Source: Zygnema cylindricum
Lineage: Eukaryota; Streptophyta; Zygnematophyceae; Zygnematales; Zygnemataceae
Direction of reading: 5' to 3'
NCBI GenBank assembly: GCA_037447655.1
Contig: JBBHKE010003298.1
Location: 1-64,000, forward strand
Length of the DNA stretch: 64,000 nt
How positions within the stretch are numbered: the first letter of the stretch is position 1; each line of letters opens with the position of its first letter. A program made the translations under genes and the position numbers. Positions 11,479 through 24,700 of the stretch are shown here, one piece after another. The notes under the pieces were generated by a model. That model made no database searches, was not told where the DNA came from, and worked only from the letters and a program-made list of their open reading frames with translations.

Positions 11479-11857
11479 TAGATCTGACTTTGACAAATGT
11501 GCAATGTACATAGTGTATTATACATGCTAAATAAAATAGAGATTATGTCTGACCGTACTCTTAAAATGCATTACTTTTGAGGTATGGTTTTAACGGTCGA
11601 AAATCGTTGTACAGTGTGACCTTGTAGTATTTCGCACGAGTAAAAACTATAATACTATCGGTGCCCTTAAATTACGACCCTTTATCTAACTTAGGATTTC
11701 ATAAAACTTCTTTTTTCTTCACGCCAGCTGAAGAGGTTTTTAAACAGTGCAATATACGAAATGTGTAAATACGTATTAAAGTTGCTCGTTATTTTGTACA
11801 ATATTACAATAATGGGGTCGATTATGGCAAGTGGGTGGCGTCGACACGGAAAAGCCC
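11479..11857 (+). repeat. Flanking repeat, copy 1
   Basis: This stretch, including AATGTGCAATGTACAT, TTCGCACGAGTAAAAACTAT and GGCGTCGACACG, is clearly homologous to 18,198-18,625. In both places it lies immediately right of a hAT terminus, while the left flanks of the two hAT copies do not resemble each other. It may be part of a larger composite unit or a favoured insertion site. Confidence 0.6.
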
Positions 11858-12794
11858 ATTGAGGGTGTGTTCCTATGTGTTAAAGTAAGGGTTTTTTCGT
11901 GTATTTTTCTTCCAAAACATAGTATGCAACGAGAAAAACTTGTGTCATACAGAACATTGTGAAAACCAAAGTAGATTTTGCGTCATCATGATCCAAAATG
12001 TACTACGGCTTGTTGTCTTGCTCTTTTAGACCCATTGCCACGTCATTCCAACTCATCTTCAAACTTTACCCGAAAACGATTAGCAAGTCGATTTTACTTA
12101 AAGTAACGGTTGAACCATGAATACGATTATGTTTTTGCACGTGTTGTAAAGTTTTAAAACATCTTTATAAAACGCGGAGTACACAAGAATAAAAAACATT
12201 GTCCTTACCCAACTTGTACGGATTTTTTCCGTAACGGGATTGTGGAAGGGTCTCGAGCAACGGATGCCATTTCGCAAAAGCAAAGTCGGTGAAGGCGCCT
12301 CTCTCCCTCTCCCTCTCGCACTATATTTATCGCTCAATTTTTGGAAAGAAACACGACAATATTAGTATGCAATGAAACAGTTTTGGAAAATGAATATTTT
12401 GACTACCTTTTGGCACATTTTGATGGCATGTCGAGTGAGAAAAGTTGAAAAGACGAAATCAAGAAGCCATGGGCAAAATTTCTTAAATCAGTGGCGTCGA
12501 CGCTGTTACAAATGAGCATGACGTTGCAATGTCATAAAACCCTAGGCATCTACAATGTCACAAAAAACTAGACGTGTACAACCGTTGCTATTTTGTAAAC
12601 GTCAAAAGTTGTCGCAAGTTTTGTAATCGTCTACAACCTTCACAAATTAGACCCACCTCTACAACCGCCCAAGTGTAAAGTAGCGATTTCGTTTTTGAAT
12701 ATAGCAACACTCTTAAAAAAGTAGTACGGAAAACCTTCATTAGGAAACAAAGTTAAAAGACTAAGTTACAATTACATAGGAACACACCCTCAAT
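11858..12794. mobile_element. Terminal-inverted-repeat element, unclassified, 937 bp
   Basis: A perfect inverted repeat, GAGGGTGTGTTCCTATGT at 11,861 and ACATAGGAACACACCCTC at 12,774, bounds the segment. It interrupts the flanking repeat copy 1 where the second copy (18,625) continues uninterrupted, supporting insertion. There is no transposase frame inside, so it is non-autonomous. Superfamily is not assigned because the target duplication is unclear (ATT/AAT is possible). Confidence 0.55.
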
Positions 12795-13761
12795 TTTGAT
12801 TCCCAGAAATAATAACGATGGAAAATCGCGCAAACCAATTATCAAATGTTCAAACGTCGACAAACAGGCTATCGTGGCTACAATATGTGAACGTGTACCT
12901 GAATGAGAATATACGGAGTTAACGTAACACAATATCGAGACGCTATCTGCAAATAATTTGTATATAATGCTTCGTCGGTGGTCACCGTTACAATGGTCGA
13001 GTATTGTATAACATCAACGGCCTAACAATGATAGATAAATTAGATACACAACACCATTAAGAAATATACACGAAACATCATTAAGAAATGTCCACGAACA
13101 AATGTTAAATTACGTAAGATTAACTGTTAACCAATTCTCGTGAAATCGACTGTTAACGAACATCATGTCACGGGAATATGTGGATGGCATGGTATGTTCC
13201 GTACTTTACGGGCCTTTTCAGGCTCCAAAAATTGCGGGCACGACAAAAGAGGTCGACCCGCGGTAAATTGTGTTCATTTGCGGGTGTCAGCACGGCAGGC
13301 CATCCCTTTCGGTCATCAGCCGGCCGCCTTTCATCCCTGATAAGGACGGCTACCCTGACAATATGTTTTCTTTTGCTATATATACATTAAAATCATTAAC
13401 GGCAGATGAACCAATGTGGGAGATTAAAAGATTAAAATAGGTGAAGGAAAGCTTAACACGTGAAAAAGAGCACGCGTGAAACAAAATTACCATCGTACTA
13501 AATATTTTTAATTGGTATCGTATTATATTTTTGAATACTGTATGTTTTTTTTTTGTTCCGAAAAAATGCGTACAACCGAAGAACTGACTGGAGGGAACAT
13601 CACCTCGTGTCAACAGTAAAAGGCTGAAGGATGCTTGTGCGTTCCGAAATAGCGATAAAAGTTTCGTGCGGATTATTTCGACAGAAGGTAAATTTTATTT
13701 CGTACTTTTTGTGAACCGGGTGTACCCTATGGCCGCAAATATATACGAAAAGGCTTGTGGC
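12795..13761. other. AT-rich stretch, no gene seen
   Basis: No coding region, RNA gene or element boundary can be supported between the two transposons. Short open frames on either strand show no domain. Confidence 0.5.
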
Positions 13762-16700
13762 TAGTGTTGTGTATCGGTAAGGATTTGCCGATAACCGATA
13801 TGGGCCTTTTTTCGGGTATCCGATAATCGATATATTGGTACGATATATCGACATCGGTCTTATCGCCGATAAGTAGCCGATAATATCGGGTACTTATCGG
13901 CGATAATGCCGATAACGATAATTATCGGCGATATCTGTACGGACCTTACAGATAAATGTACGGTATGTACACTCAACTGTACGTCATATTCTCCGGACGT
14001 GTACAAGCATAGAAAGTACTGTAGCCGCCATGAAATCTGTACGATTTTGATACGGATCCAGTAAAAACGATGTATGTTTCGCGAAATGTATTTGTAGCCT
14101 AGTTGTTCAATACGCGCATTTTTTTCATTTTTTCCAGTTTCTACGTATTGTACGTGACATTTCAAAAATACGCAAAAAAACGTCTACTGTAAACTGAAAC
14201 TGACATTTTACGGAAACTAATAAACAAAATATTGTAACTGTTAGATATTTTACGGAAACTATACGGTAGTTTACAAAATGATTCAAGGCACGTATCCCTA
14301 CTTTTTGTTCAATAGACCGAATAGATTCTACAAAAAATGTACGGGAAAATAATGTCACGTCTACAAATATTTCCAAAAAGAGACGTTGCGGCGTCACACT
14401 ATTTGAGCGCCGTGAGTTCAAATTGTGTACGGGCGTCTTCTTCAAATTTTGAAAAGAAGCCGACATTATTACTTAAACAGTTGAATGCGAAAAATCACGG
14501 AAGACGCCATTACCGACGCCACGACAGTAAACTGCCGTTGAAGCCGTTGACGAAAAAGTCACGGACCTCCAAAAAAGCAGCCATGCCTAAAGTTCGAGGA
14601 GAGGAGTGGGACCACGTGAAGACAGTGGGATCCTAGTAGCCAACAGATTATGTGTTTGTATTTACTGTAATTTCAAATTTATCGCCCAAGCAACTAGGAT
14701 CAGAAATCATCTCAGTGGAAATGTCAAGTTTGGAGGGATTAGAGCTTGCACAATGTGTCCAGCCGAGGTGAAGGGAGGAGTTTATCGCAGGTGACAACGA
14801 AAAATCGTCTAATTCCTTTAAGAAACATGTACTCAATGACCTGGATGAACTCACGTGTAGTTTTCCACTGACTCCAAGGACCAAAGCAAGAGTTGTTCGG
14901 ATGAAAATATAAAGTGCATTCAACATGCAAAACAAGAAGGAGGTAAATTCAGCTTGGGCCACGGATTTTTATGCTAATGGATTGCCGTTCAGACTTTTAA
15001 ATGACCGATATTTTAAGGCTGCGGTGAAGAAGACTAGTGATGTAGGTGTGAATTACAAGTTACTAATCCGTAGTGCAATGAGAAATTGTCTCCTATTGGA
15101 GACCAAGGCGAATGTGAAGAAGAATTTGTCAAGTTATGTGAAAACCATTGAAGTCACCGGTGCCACAATCACATCAAACGCGTGGACAACAGTAGATGCC
15201 AGTCCTTCGCTAAATATTTTAGGTGTCACCCCGAAAGGTGACATGTTCTTGACAGGAGAGGACACCAGTGAACAAACAAAGGGCGCCGACTACATTTGTG
15301 CGGTGTTGGAAAAGGGAATCTTGCGGTAGGGGTGGAGAATGTGGTGCAGATTGTTACCGATCCTACCCTAGTGAACAAGGGTGTAGCGTCGTTGCACGTG
15401 GCAAAGCACCCTTCTATCATGTGGACGCCATGCGCTGCACATGTAGTGGACTTGATGTTGGAAGATTGGAGAAGGTTGACCTTTATCTCCAAACCTGTCC
15501 GAGAGGTAAAAGAAATTATGAGATTCATCACTAATCATAACATGAGTGTAGCAATGTTTAATAAAATTTCTAAACTTCAGCTTCTGAAACTTGGAGAGAC
15601 TAGGTTTGCTATAACTTTTAATATGCTTTAGAGGATAATAGATGTGAAAGAGAGTTTGGAGAGGTTGATGTTGGATGACAAATTCAAGGAATGGGTGGGC
15701 AAGCCTATGTACAAGATAGAGGGGGCTAAAATTAGGTGCTACATTTTGAGCACGGAGTTTTGGGTTAGAGTGACATAGGTCGTGTCAATTTCGGAACCTG
15801 TGGTGCGGTTGATGAGACGGTTGATGAGGGAATGCGACAGAGGTGGCCGGAATGTGGGGAAAGTTTACCACGGTTTTTACGCCATTGGACAAGTTTTAGA
15901 TAATTTAGCTTGCGCAGGAGGAGATAATACTCACGAGGGCATTAGAATTTTGGAAGAAATGAAGACATCATGGTTGGCGAGGTGGAAGATGGTGCATAGC
16001 CCCATTTATGCGTCTGGTTTTGTACTGGATCCGGAGTATCAAAGTCATGCATATGGGCAGAGTGCCAACGCAATTGTTATAGAAGGTTTTCAGACAATGT
16101 TGGAGAGGATCCTTCCAAATATGGAGGAGTAAGATGGTGGCCGCATAGAGTTGTCAAACTATAGAGAGTTCGAGGGAGTTTTTGGTAGGGAAGTGACAAT
16201 ATCTCGTGCAAAGAAGATGTCAGCATAGAAGTGGTGGCAAGAGTTTGGGTGTGCCACTCCTATATTGTAAAAGGTAGCAGTCCAAAAACTTGCATAGTGC
16301 TCAACTGCCACCTCCTGTGAGCAGAATTGGTCGACATAGGACCATATTCACTCAAAAAAAAAAATAGGTTAACGGATGAAGGGGCTAATGATCTCGTACG
16401 GGTCTCCACTAATCTCAAACTTTTACTGAAGACTAGGGATGGTTATGAAGAGAATCTGATAGAATGGGAAGAAGAGGAAGGGGAGGTTAGGGAAGACGAT
16501 TCACATGAAGACATGATGGAATTCGATGTAGGGGAAGAAGATTTAGAGTAAAAATAGTTAAAGGACATATATGCATTCTTTTTTTGTTCTAATCTGATTG
16601 TTTTTGTTTTTTTATCAATATGTTACGTCGTGCAATGTTGAATGGTGAAAAATGGAATCTGCATATGGCCTGAACTTTGTTTTTTTGAAGTTGCATGCTC

Positions 16701-18197
16701 TCGGAAAGGTAGAGAGAGAAGGCCATGGGGACCTGTCTGTGTAGGTCCGACAATTTTATCATGACAAAAAAGAAGTGCGTCGTAGGATTTGAAACTGCTC
16801 TTATGTACGTCGCCTAGTTTATACTGGTATTTTCGTCCTTAACCAGATGTAGATGTTTCGATGCATACATGGGGTGTGATAATAATTTAATTACATATTG
16901 TTTTTCACCGCTTATTTAACGGAAACCATACAAACCGCGGTACATGTTCAATTCATTTTTTTTAACATGTACGGATTTGTACTGAAAAAAAATCTTTAAC
17001 GTTTTTTACGATTTTTTTTTTTTACGATCGACCTCTCCAGTTTCTACGTATTGTACTCGCGTTCGAAGCATGCGTAGAATACGTTTTGAACAACTATGAC
17101 TTGTCGTTTCATTTCGCGTCTAGAATTTTCGTACGTTAAGTTCAATAAGATAGTATTTCTAGATTTTTCTAGTACTTACGTTTTCGCTTGTCGTTTTGCA
17201 ATGTTAGTAAAAATTAGAGTGTTCTAGGTTAATTTATGGACAGGTGGCAGAATTGTTGAGGTATCTTGGCGGAGAACGCTTACAGGTGCCGCGCCATGGC
17301 TAGTGTGTTATTAAATGGACACCATGGAATGGTGTAATCAATCAATCAAGCAAGGAACACAAGAAGGAATAGAGACAAGGAGATTGAAGAGAAAAATTTG
17401 TAATTTCGGATTTTTATCAATATGAGAAATTTCCGAAATGTATATTCAACGTTGAATTAATGTTTAGTAATCTGAATGCTTTTGCGGCTATAATTGTTTG
17501 TTAGTGAGCTCTGAGTGTATTATCGATCCTTTCAAAATTAAGTATGCATACAATACTACTTTATAAAATACTGTTTTATATTACTCACTTTATATAGCGT
17601 GGTATGCCACGTGTAAGAATTTGTTACGTAGGTTGTTTAACTGAAATTAATTACGGATAGCGCAGCACATAAAAGTTCACAAATTTAAAATAATAGTTTA
17701 TAGTTCTAAAATTATAGTACTGAAACGAAAAAAATAAAATACATTCTAAATTTGTAAAATCAAAATTTTTCGAAAACCAGACGAACAGACGAACAAAGCA
17801 GACGAAAAAATCTGACTGCCGCCATTAATTTCCACTTATAAAAAAATATCAGTCAAAAGGACATTCTAGAAGGGGTAACTAAGTAAAACCCCCTTAAATT
17901 ATAAATAATGAAAGAAGTATCGTGATTTTTAACCGAAATTGGGGGGAAGGGGGTCCGCGGCGCGTCCGTGGAATAACACGTACAATTGAGTGCACTGGCC
18001 GTACATTATCTGTGCGACCGGTACAAATATCGTCAATAGTTGTCGATATTGATGTTATGGCCGATAATAACCAATAAATATCGGGTATTTATCGGCGATA
18101 ACACCGCGACGATCTATCGTACTAATGTATCGATTATCGGCTACTAAAAAAAGGCCCATATCGGTTATTGGCAAATCCTTACTGATACACAACACTA
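13762..18197 (+). mobile_element. hAT transposon with long inverted termini, 4.4 kb, inactive
   Basis: The left end TAGTGTTGTGTATCGGTAAG and right end CAGTAAGGATTTGCC (read inverted) are nearly identical over at least 90 bp, and inverted similarity continues with divergence to roughly 200 bp. Both ends contain many CGATAA, TATCGGCGATA and GATATATCG subterminal motifs, as expected for transposase binding sites. The interior carries a broken DUF659/hAT transposase on the + strand (14,584-16,551). The remaining 1.6 kb to the right is AT-rich and non-coding. No clear 8-bp duplication: flanks are CTTGTGGC and CAAATTTG. Confidence 0.8.
14584..16551 (+). pseudogene. hAT transposase (BED finger, DUF659, C-terminal dimerisation), frameshifted
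   Basis: The reading begins MPKVRGEEWDHVK and continues after a frameshift with a C-x2-C...H pattern (CIYCNF...IRNHLSG), a BED-type zinc finger. At 14,925-15,329 is the DUF659 start (ITSNAWTTVDASPSLNI, GVTPKGDMFL, GADYICAVL). After a frameshift near 15,315 it continues VENVVQIVTD, MWTPCAAHVVDLMLED and GETRFAITF, the RNase H-like catalytic region. The 15,782-16,132 part has DNLACAGGDNTHEG, YASGFVLDPEYQ. Near 16,203-16,430 are the hAT dimerisation motifs WWQEFGCATP, TATSCEQNWST and HSKKKNRL. Several stops and frame changes make it non-functional. In an active element it would cut and paste the flanking inverted repeats. Confidence 0.85.
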
Positions 18198-18625
18198 CAA
18201 ATTTGACTTCAACGAATGTGCAATGTACATTGCGTATTATACGTGCTGAATAAAATAGGGATTATGTTTGACCGTACTTTTAAAATGCGTTACTTTTTAT
18301 GTATGGTTTTAACCGTCAAAAATTGATGTACGGCGTGACTTTGTGCTATTTCGCACGAGTAAAAACTATAGTACTTTTCGCTATTTATACGAATACCTAC
18401 ACCGTGAATTGCTCTTAGTGATAACAAGAGTGTATCGATGCCTAAAAAAAATGACCCTTTATCAAAATCAGGATTTCATAATACTTTCTTTTTTTTCACG
18501 CCAGCTGAACAGGTTCTAAATAGTACGATATACATAATGTGTAAATCCGTATTAAATTTTCTCGTTATTTCTTACAATATAAAAATAGTGGGGTCAATTA
18601 GGGAAAGTGGTTGGCGTCGACACGC
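18198..18625 (+). repeat. Flanking repeat, copy 2
   Basis: Homologous to 11,479-11,857 over nearly its full length and again starts exactly at the right end of a hAT element. It ends at GGCGTCGACACGC, after which copia-derived sequence begins. Confidence 0.6.
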
Positions 18626-18730
18626 ATTTCCCCCCAGATATTCAGGTTTTTCTCAACCTTCCAACTTCCATTTTTTTTTGTCTATATCTAGACCCAAAAC
18701 TTGACAGCTAAATACTCCTAGATCAAACAT
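18626..18730 (-). pseudogene. Fragment of copia integrase C-terminal region
   Basis: The reverse complement reads GVFSCQVLGLDIDKKKWKLEG then EKPEYL. It aligns with VFGSQVYSLDTDKKNWKLDA of element C, the segment linking integrase to reverse transcriptase. It is isolated and abuts the LTR of K. Confidence 0.6.
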
Positions 18731-19316
18731 TCTAATTCTGTGGCCTTAATTGTTCCACAAAATATGCATTTTATATAAGGCCTGTAGGATAAAGCTGCCT
18801 TTTCCATTCTCGTCAAATATGTGCCAGCCTGGCACACAAATTTTTTGACCAACCGCACCCCTGTAAGGACTCGATTCCTCAAAGTCAGACGCGAAAAAAA
18901 TCACTAAATTTGCTCACCTGAGTAGTATGTTATTCTTGGTCAATGGAGACATTTATACAACACTCTAAGTGAGAGACGACTAAATTTTACCAAGTCTTAG
19001 TCTGCTTACTCACAACTGCCTACTACTAAACCCGAGACCAATAGGAAGACTGTATAGAACAAAAAGGTATTGTGGTTGATATACTTATTGTACGACAATT
19101 GTACGGCATGGCTATCCACGTGACGCCTTCGGAGCCATGTTTCCTCATCCTATCTTCTTTGGTGTCCATATGGCTAATGCCAGGTGGCATCGCATGACGT
19201 TAAATTCGAAAGCCGCCAAAAATTAATTCCGGTTTGGCGATGTAACGCTAACCGTCCAATTAAATGTATTTTCATGGATTCGATAAGCGTCCGTATATGA
19301 TGTCACATGCCGTAGG

Positions 19317-20365
19317 TGTAGAAATTGATAGTTCTTTTAGTATTTTCTAGGTCTAAAATGAAATGCAGAAATGAAGCCGAGGCAGTCTGCCTCTAACTCT
19401 TCTCTTCAACTCCCACATTTGTCGCAATCACTAAAAGTTGGAGAGGGAGTTAGAGCCATAGCTGCCTTTGCTATCCAGAGGATGGAAGGCAGTAGATTGG
19501 TTAATTTACTAAAAGAGGAATTGACAGATCTAGGATTTGATCCTGGTAACCTACCATCCGTCAAAGTCCGCGGTAGCCGGTAGCTTTATCCGTTTAGTCT
19601 AAGGCTAGTGTTAAGTGATATAGGGTTTGATAATTATATAAATAGTTACAAGTAGACTAATTCATTTAACGGAATTTATATACGGGATGCATAGAATCAA
19701 TTATGTAAAGTACGGAGTACGGTACGGATTAGAAACAGTTACCGCGCATTTTGTTTCGACAGCGAAACAAATACTGCCCAAATATTTATTATGGCTACGA
19801 TTGAAATCTGGTTTCCATCGCACGGCCGAAAAGGATATCGAGATTGCGGAAGAGGATTTCGGCGGTTAGCGGTCATCGCCACATAGGATGACACGTGGTA
19901 CAATGACATTGGATCACGACATCTCCGGGGATTACGAGAACCACTCCGGATATGACATGTGTTGACTTTTTGGCCATGTCGTATAATGTCCGTACAAAAA
20001 GTACACCGACAGGTGTACTTTTCTGTACGACACTGTAATATGATTGGTGCCGTACGTCAGTAGATAGAGTTTTAGAGAGAGATAGGACTTAGAAAAATAT
20101 GGTAGATACGACTCTCTCTCCCAGAAAGCTTCTGTACAAAAGGTCAACTTTGACCCTCCATAACTTACAACTCAGGGGAGGAAATTCAGAGATTCTTTTT
20201 GCTATCAACTCAAGGGAGTCTTGCCTTCACAAGGTTGGAGGTGGTTAGAGTTCTTGTCTGCCAAGGTGGTAGTTATTCTTGCTGAAACACCAAGGGGTCA
20301 GGGTTATTCTAGAGGCTTCGTGTGAGCTACTCATTCTGAAGACCTATGGAGGTCTCAGAGTTACC
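19317..20365 (+). mobile_element. Solo LTR of copia family E
   Basis: It begins TGTAGAAATTGATAG like the other E LTRs (62,880) and extends through the AGGTCTCAGAG end block. It is flanked by a 5-bp direct repeat GTAGG (19,312-19,316 and 20,366-20,370). The extreme right end reads TTACC rather than the family's TTTCA. No internal sequence remains, so it arose by LTR-LTR recombination. Its + orientation is opposite to K. Confidence 0.75.
19511..19597 (-). promoter_or_regulatory. tRNA-like Pol III unit in the E solo LTR
   Basis: On the minus strand: CTAAACGGATAAAGC (A-box region), a perfect B-box GGATCAAATCC (complement of 19,533-19,543) and TTTT (complement of 19,511-19,514). It is antisense to the LTR, about 200-280 bp from its 5' end. 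Confidence 0.5.
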
Positions 20366-20462
20366 GTAGGTTCACATGCACCTATTTATCTATTTATTCA
20401 GCTAAATGAAATAGTTGTCGCGTAACTGTTTATTACACTATCAAACCCAATGTGTGTATCTA

Positions 20463-20548
20463 TTTTACAACGGATAAACGGATAGGGTGGCTGGCTACTC
20501 TGGACTATGTAGGACCTAAGATCAAATCCGGGCTAGTGCAACCCTTTT
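20463..20548 (+). promoter_or_regulatory. tRNA-like Pol III unit in the K LTR
   Basis: AACGGATAAACGGATAGG (A-box region), B-box AGATCAAATCC at 20,519-20,529 and TTTT at 20,545-20,548. Antisense to element K. Confidence 0.45.
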
Positions 20549-20701
20549 AGTAAAATGTTCTAAACTTGAGTCTTCCACCTTTTGACAAAGGAAGCAACCA
20601 TGGTTTCTAGCTCTTGGACTCTCCCTCTCTCACTCTTTCTAGAGTCTAACCAAAAGATAAGTATGTTGATTTGAGGCAGCTGGTGCCACTGAAGAAGATG
20701 A

Positions 20702-21690
20702 TGCAATTATGTGTCCTCCATTGAACTACATAAATCAGGAAGCCTCTAGGTAGAATTTAACTAACCCACTTTCAACCACAACAACAGGTGCCTTAGATGA
20801 CAAGCTAACAATGTGACAGCACTTGTGTGCAGTCTAGACTCCCCTGAGTTCATAGGAAAAAGAATCACTGAAAACCGACAACGAGCTGATAAATTATGAG
20901 GCAGCAAAAATGCCAATTAGTACAAACTCTCAAAAAGAGAGGTGACTACTTACCAAAATTTACTAAGACTTAAATCCCTCTCACAACCCCTATCTAGTGG
21001 AAGTACGAACCAATTATATCACTGTACAGTACAAAAAGTACTACTGCAGGTGTACTTTCTATACGGCCTATGTACGATAAGGCCATTAAGTGGACAGGTG
21101 TCCACATTTTACTTGTCCGTATGTTCCTCGGAATTCCCGCGACGAGATGTTATCTCTCCACGTGGCGCCAGGTCATGCCACGTCACAAAATGCCAAAGTG
21201 ACCATTCTGAGATCTCAGCAATGATGTGCGCCGTTGGATAAATACCGGTACTTAATTTAAGCCGTCGAAACAAATGTCCGATTCATATTTTTGTGCGGTA
21301 TTATGTTCGCCTTGTATCCAACAAGTTCTATGTCCTTTCATTTGTATTTCTGTTAATCGGTTTATATATTGTAACCCAGTTTAAATGATAATCATACGTT
21401 ATATACTTTAATGAACTTCTACGACAAACCGGTTAGAGATGACGGCTATGCATCGCTCTGGCGGTCGGGGATTCGAGTCATACTCGACTCAACCTTTTGT
21501 TGAGAGTGATAAAGTCACTCTTTAGTCCTGTTTATTATAGTGGATGAAGCTATGGCTTCACTTCTCTCCCTCTCTCTTTCAGTGACTACAACAAGTATGG
21601 GGGATAGAGAGGAAAGGTGGAAGCGGGCTGCCAGCTCTTTTCTTTATTTTAGACCTAGAAAATATTGTATAAATCTAATGATTTTCAACA
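20702..21690 (-). repeat. 3' LTR of element G
   Basis: 989 bp. It is similar along its length to 26,040-27,021 and contains the tRNA-like unit at 21,424-21,498. TACGATAAGG and the CCACGTGGCGCCAGGTCATG block are shared with C LTRs. Confidence 0.85.
21424..21498 (+). promoter_or_regulatory. tRNA-like Pol III unit in G 3' LTR
   Basis: CCGGTTAGAG (A-box region), B-box GGATTCGAGTC (21,469-21,479) and TTTT (21,495-21,498), followed by GTTGAGAGTGATAAAGTCAC, which can form a hairpin. Antisense to the element. Confidence 0.5.
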
Positions 21691-21703
21691 CTCCCCTTAT
21701 TTT

Positions 21704-24700
21704 CTAGTCTAATTTAAATTTTTCTTTTAGTTCACATTTTTCTCTACAATATTTTAACTTGGGAGAGGGCACAAGTTTGGTCATCATGTCAGCCACCATT
21801 TCTCCAACAGACCCATACACAAGATTTTCAATCATTTTTTCACCTTTCTCCCCCCCAAAGCTCAATCTTATGTCCATATGTTTAGTTTTGAAATGATGTT
21901 TTGGATTTGCTGCAATTGCAATGGCAGCCTGATTATCACTAAAAACTTCATCCACTCCCTCCTTCGTATACCCAAGTTCTTGCAACAAGGACTTGACCCA
22001 CATTAATTCTTTCACAACAGAACAAGAGGCCATATACTCAGCCTCCATAGTAGACTGAGCAATCACCTTTTGTTGCTTACTGCTCAAATAACAAACACCT
22101 TTCCCCACAAACAATACATATTCAGAAGTGCATCTTCTCACAAGTGCATCCAGATAACTGGCATCACTCCATGTAGTGATATCAGTGTGCTCCCCTCCTA
22201 AATGCAACCTTAACTATTTGGTTTCCACCAGATATCTCATGACTCTCTTGGCTGCCTCCTAATCTCTTTTCCTAGGATCGTTAAGACTCCTTCTGAGGAC
22301 TCTTACTGCTGCCGCTATGTCTGGCCTTGTACAGTTCATAAAGTAGATCAAACTTCTTACTACCTGTCTCTAAGGAATAGACTTCATAAACTCTCTCTCC
22401 TAGGGACTCATCTGATTATCTAAGATTATCACTCCTCCTTCTACACTCCCATCACTTACTTTCTTCAAGTCCATGGGAGTGGTACAATTGTTTGCTTTCT
22501 TCATCTGGAATTTCTCAAGCATATTTCCTATTGCTTTTTTTGAGTGAGTCTAATGATCCTTTTCCCCTAATCTCTTTCCATTTGAATTCCCAAAATATAT
22601 CTTGCCTCCCGTAAATCCTTCATGTCAAATCTGCTTCTAAGATCTTTCTTCAACTTATTGATATTTTCCAAAGACTTACTTAACACCATTAGATCATCCA
22701 CCTAAATTGCAATAAAGATCACACGATCCTCATCTTCAAACATATAGATAGAATGGTCAGAGCTAATCCGGATATATCCCAGACCAGTAAGAAACTCATC
22801 TAGTTTCTTATTCCACTGTCGGGGAGCCTGCTTAAGTCCATATAAAGAATTTATGAGCCAGAAGACTTTGCTCTCTTCCCCATTCTCCACAAACCCCTCC
22901 GATTGCCTCATGAAGATATCTTCCTCTAACTCACCATTGAGGAAGGAAATCTTAATTTCCATCTAATGTATCTCTATGTTTTCTGTTGCTGTTAGACTGA
23001 GGAGAATCGTTACTGATGGGAACCGAACAACTGGAGCAAACGTCTCCTAATAGTCAATCTCCTCCTTTTGGGTGAACCCCTTTGCTACCAAACGAGCCTT
23101 ATATCTTTCAATGGTATTTTTTGGGTTCAAGTTTAGTTTAAATACCAATTTATAGCCAATAGGTTATCTGTCTGGAGGACAATCTGTTAGCTCCCAAGTA
23201 TTTGCTTCCATGATCGAAGCCATCTCATCATTTATGGCTCTAATCCATCTTCCTTTTCTGGGCTGTTCACTGCCTCGAAGTATGTCAGAGGCTCATCAGG
23301 ATGAGATAGCTTAGTTACCTTACGAGCAACTTTTTTCTCTTGTATCATTTTGCTGCTCACTCTTACCCCCTCAAACTCTGAAGCTGGAATAAAGGGATGT
23401 CTTGGGTTTCTCCTTACTGTCTCATTGTCTCCCCTATCTATGGAAGTCGGGTTTGGTTCCTCCACTTCTGTCTCCTCGAAGTCCATAGGAATATGTGAGG
23501 TATCCGGTAGCTCTCCTGTATCTTAGATCTCCCTTGAATCTGCAATCATTGTCACACTCATGTCCTTTTCGGGAAAGACAGAGTTCTCCTCATTTTCAGA
23601 CTCAAACTTGACTCTTATCATTTTGGTTTATTTGAAGGGATTAGTTGACTTTCCTTTATCCATGAAAACTATGTGTTTGACCAAAATGATATCTTGCTTT
23701 GCTAAGTCATAGACTCTATATCCCTTGACATCCTCATCATATCCCACAAAATATCTTAGTTTTCCCTTAGCATGAAATTTTCAGTATTTCTTTTTCGTAT
23801 CTAGACTCTAAACTTGGGTACCAAATACTTTAAGGTGTGAGATATCTAGTTTCTTTCCAACCAATCTCTTATATGGTGTCATACCTTTGACTGCTGAGGT
23901 TTGGAACCTATTCTTAATGTAGTTGGCACAGTTCATGGCTTTTGCCCAAAATCTCATTCCTATTTTCTTGTGAGCAAACATACTGCATACACTATCTCCA
24001 AGTGTTCGGTTGAACCTCTCAGCTACCCCATTTTGTTCTGGATTATGTGGTACAGTTTTCAGGTGCAGAACTCCCTGATCTCTCAAGTATGCCTCAAACT
24101 GGTCAAAGGTATATTCTCCCCTATTATCACTCCTTATTCTCTTAATCGGGGACCCATACAACTTCTCACTCCAGGCTTTATATTCTTTGAAGTAAGTTGG
24201 TGTTTGATACTTTTTTTTTAGGAAGTAGACTCTAGAATATCTAGACCAGTCATCAGTAATTGTCAACATATACCTCTTCCCTCCTACTGAGGGTACCCTT
24301 ACTGGTCCCCAGTTTTCTGTGTGGATTAAATCTAGTACCATTTCCCCTGTATATGTGGCGGCTTTAGGAAAAGGAAATTTGTGAACCCTACCTTGGGCAC
24401 AGCCACTTCAATCATCCACCATTTCATTATCACTGAAGTGAATGCCTTCCACTACACCAGGCTTCTTCATTTCCCTCAACCTATCAAAATGCACATTCCC
24501 CAACCTCTTATGTTAAATCATCAACTTTGGACACCAACATAATAAGCATTCTTCTTTTCATTACTCAGGTTAAGCCTAAACATTCGTTAGCTACCCTTAT
24601 CTGCAGTGAAGTAAACATGATCCTCAAACTTGGCTGTAAAAACTCCCTTTCTAGTGAAGGTATCAAACTCTTTGTCATCTAACACAAATGTAAAGATAAG

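Noticed and set aside
13754-18205. 8-bp target duplication for the hAT element
   Set aside because: Flanks CTTGTGGC and CAAATTTG do not match.
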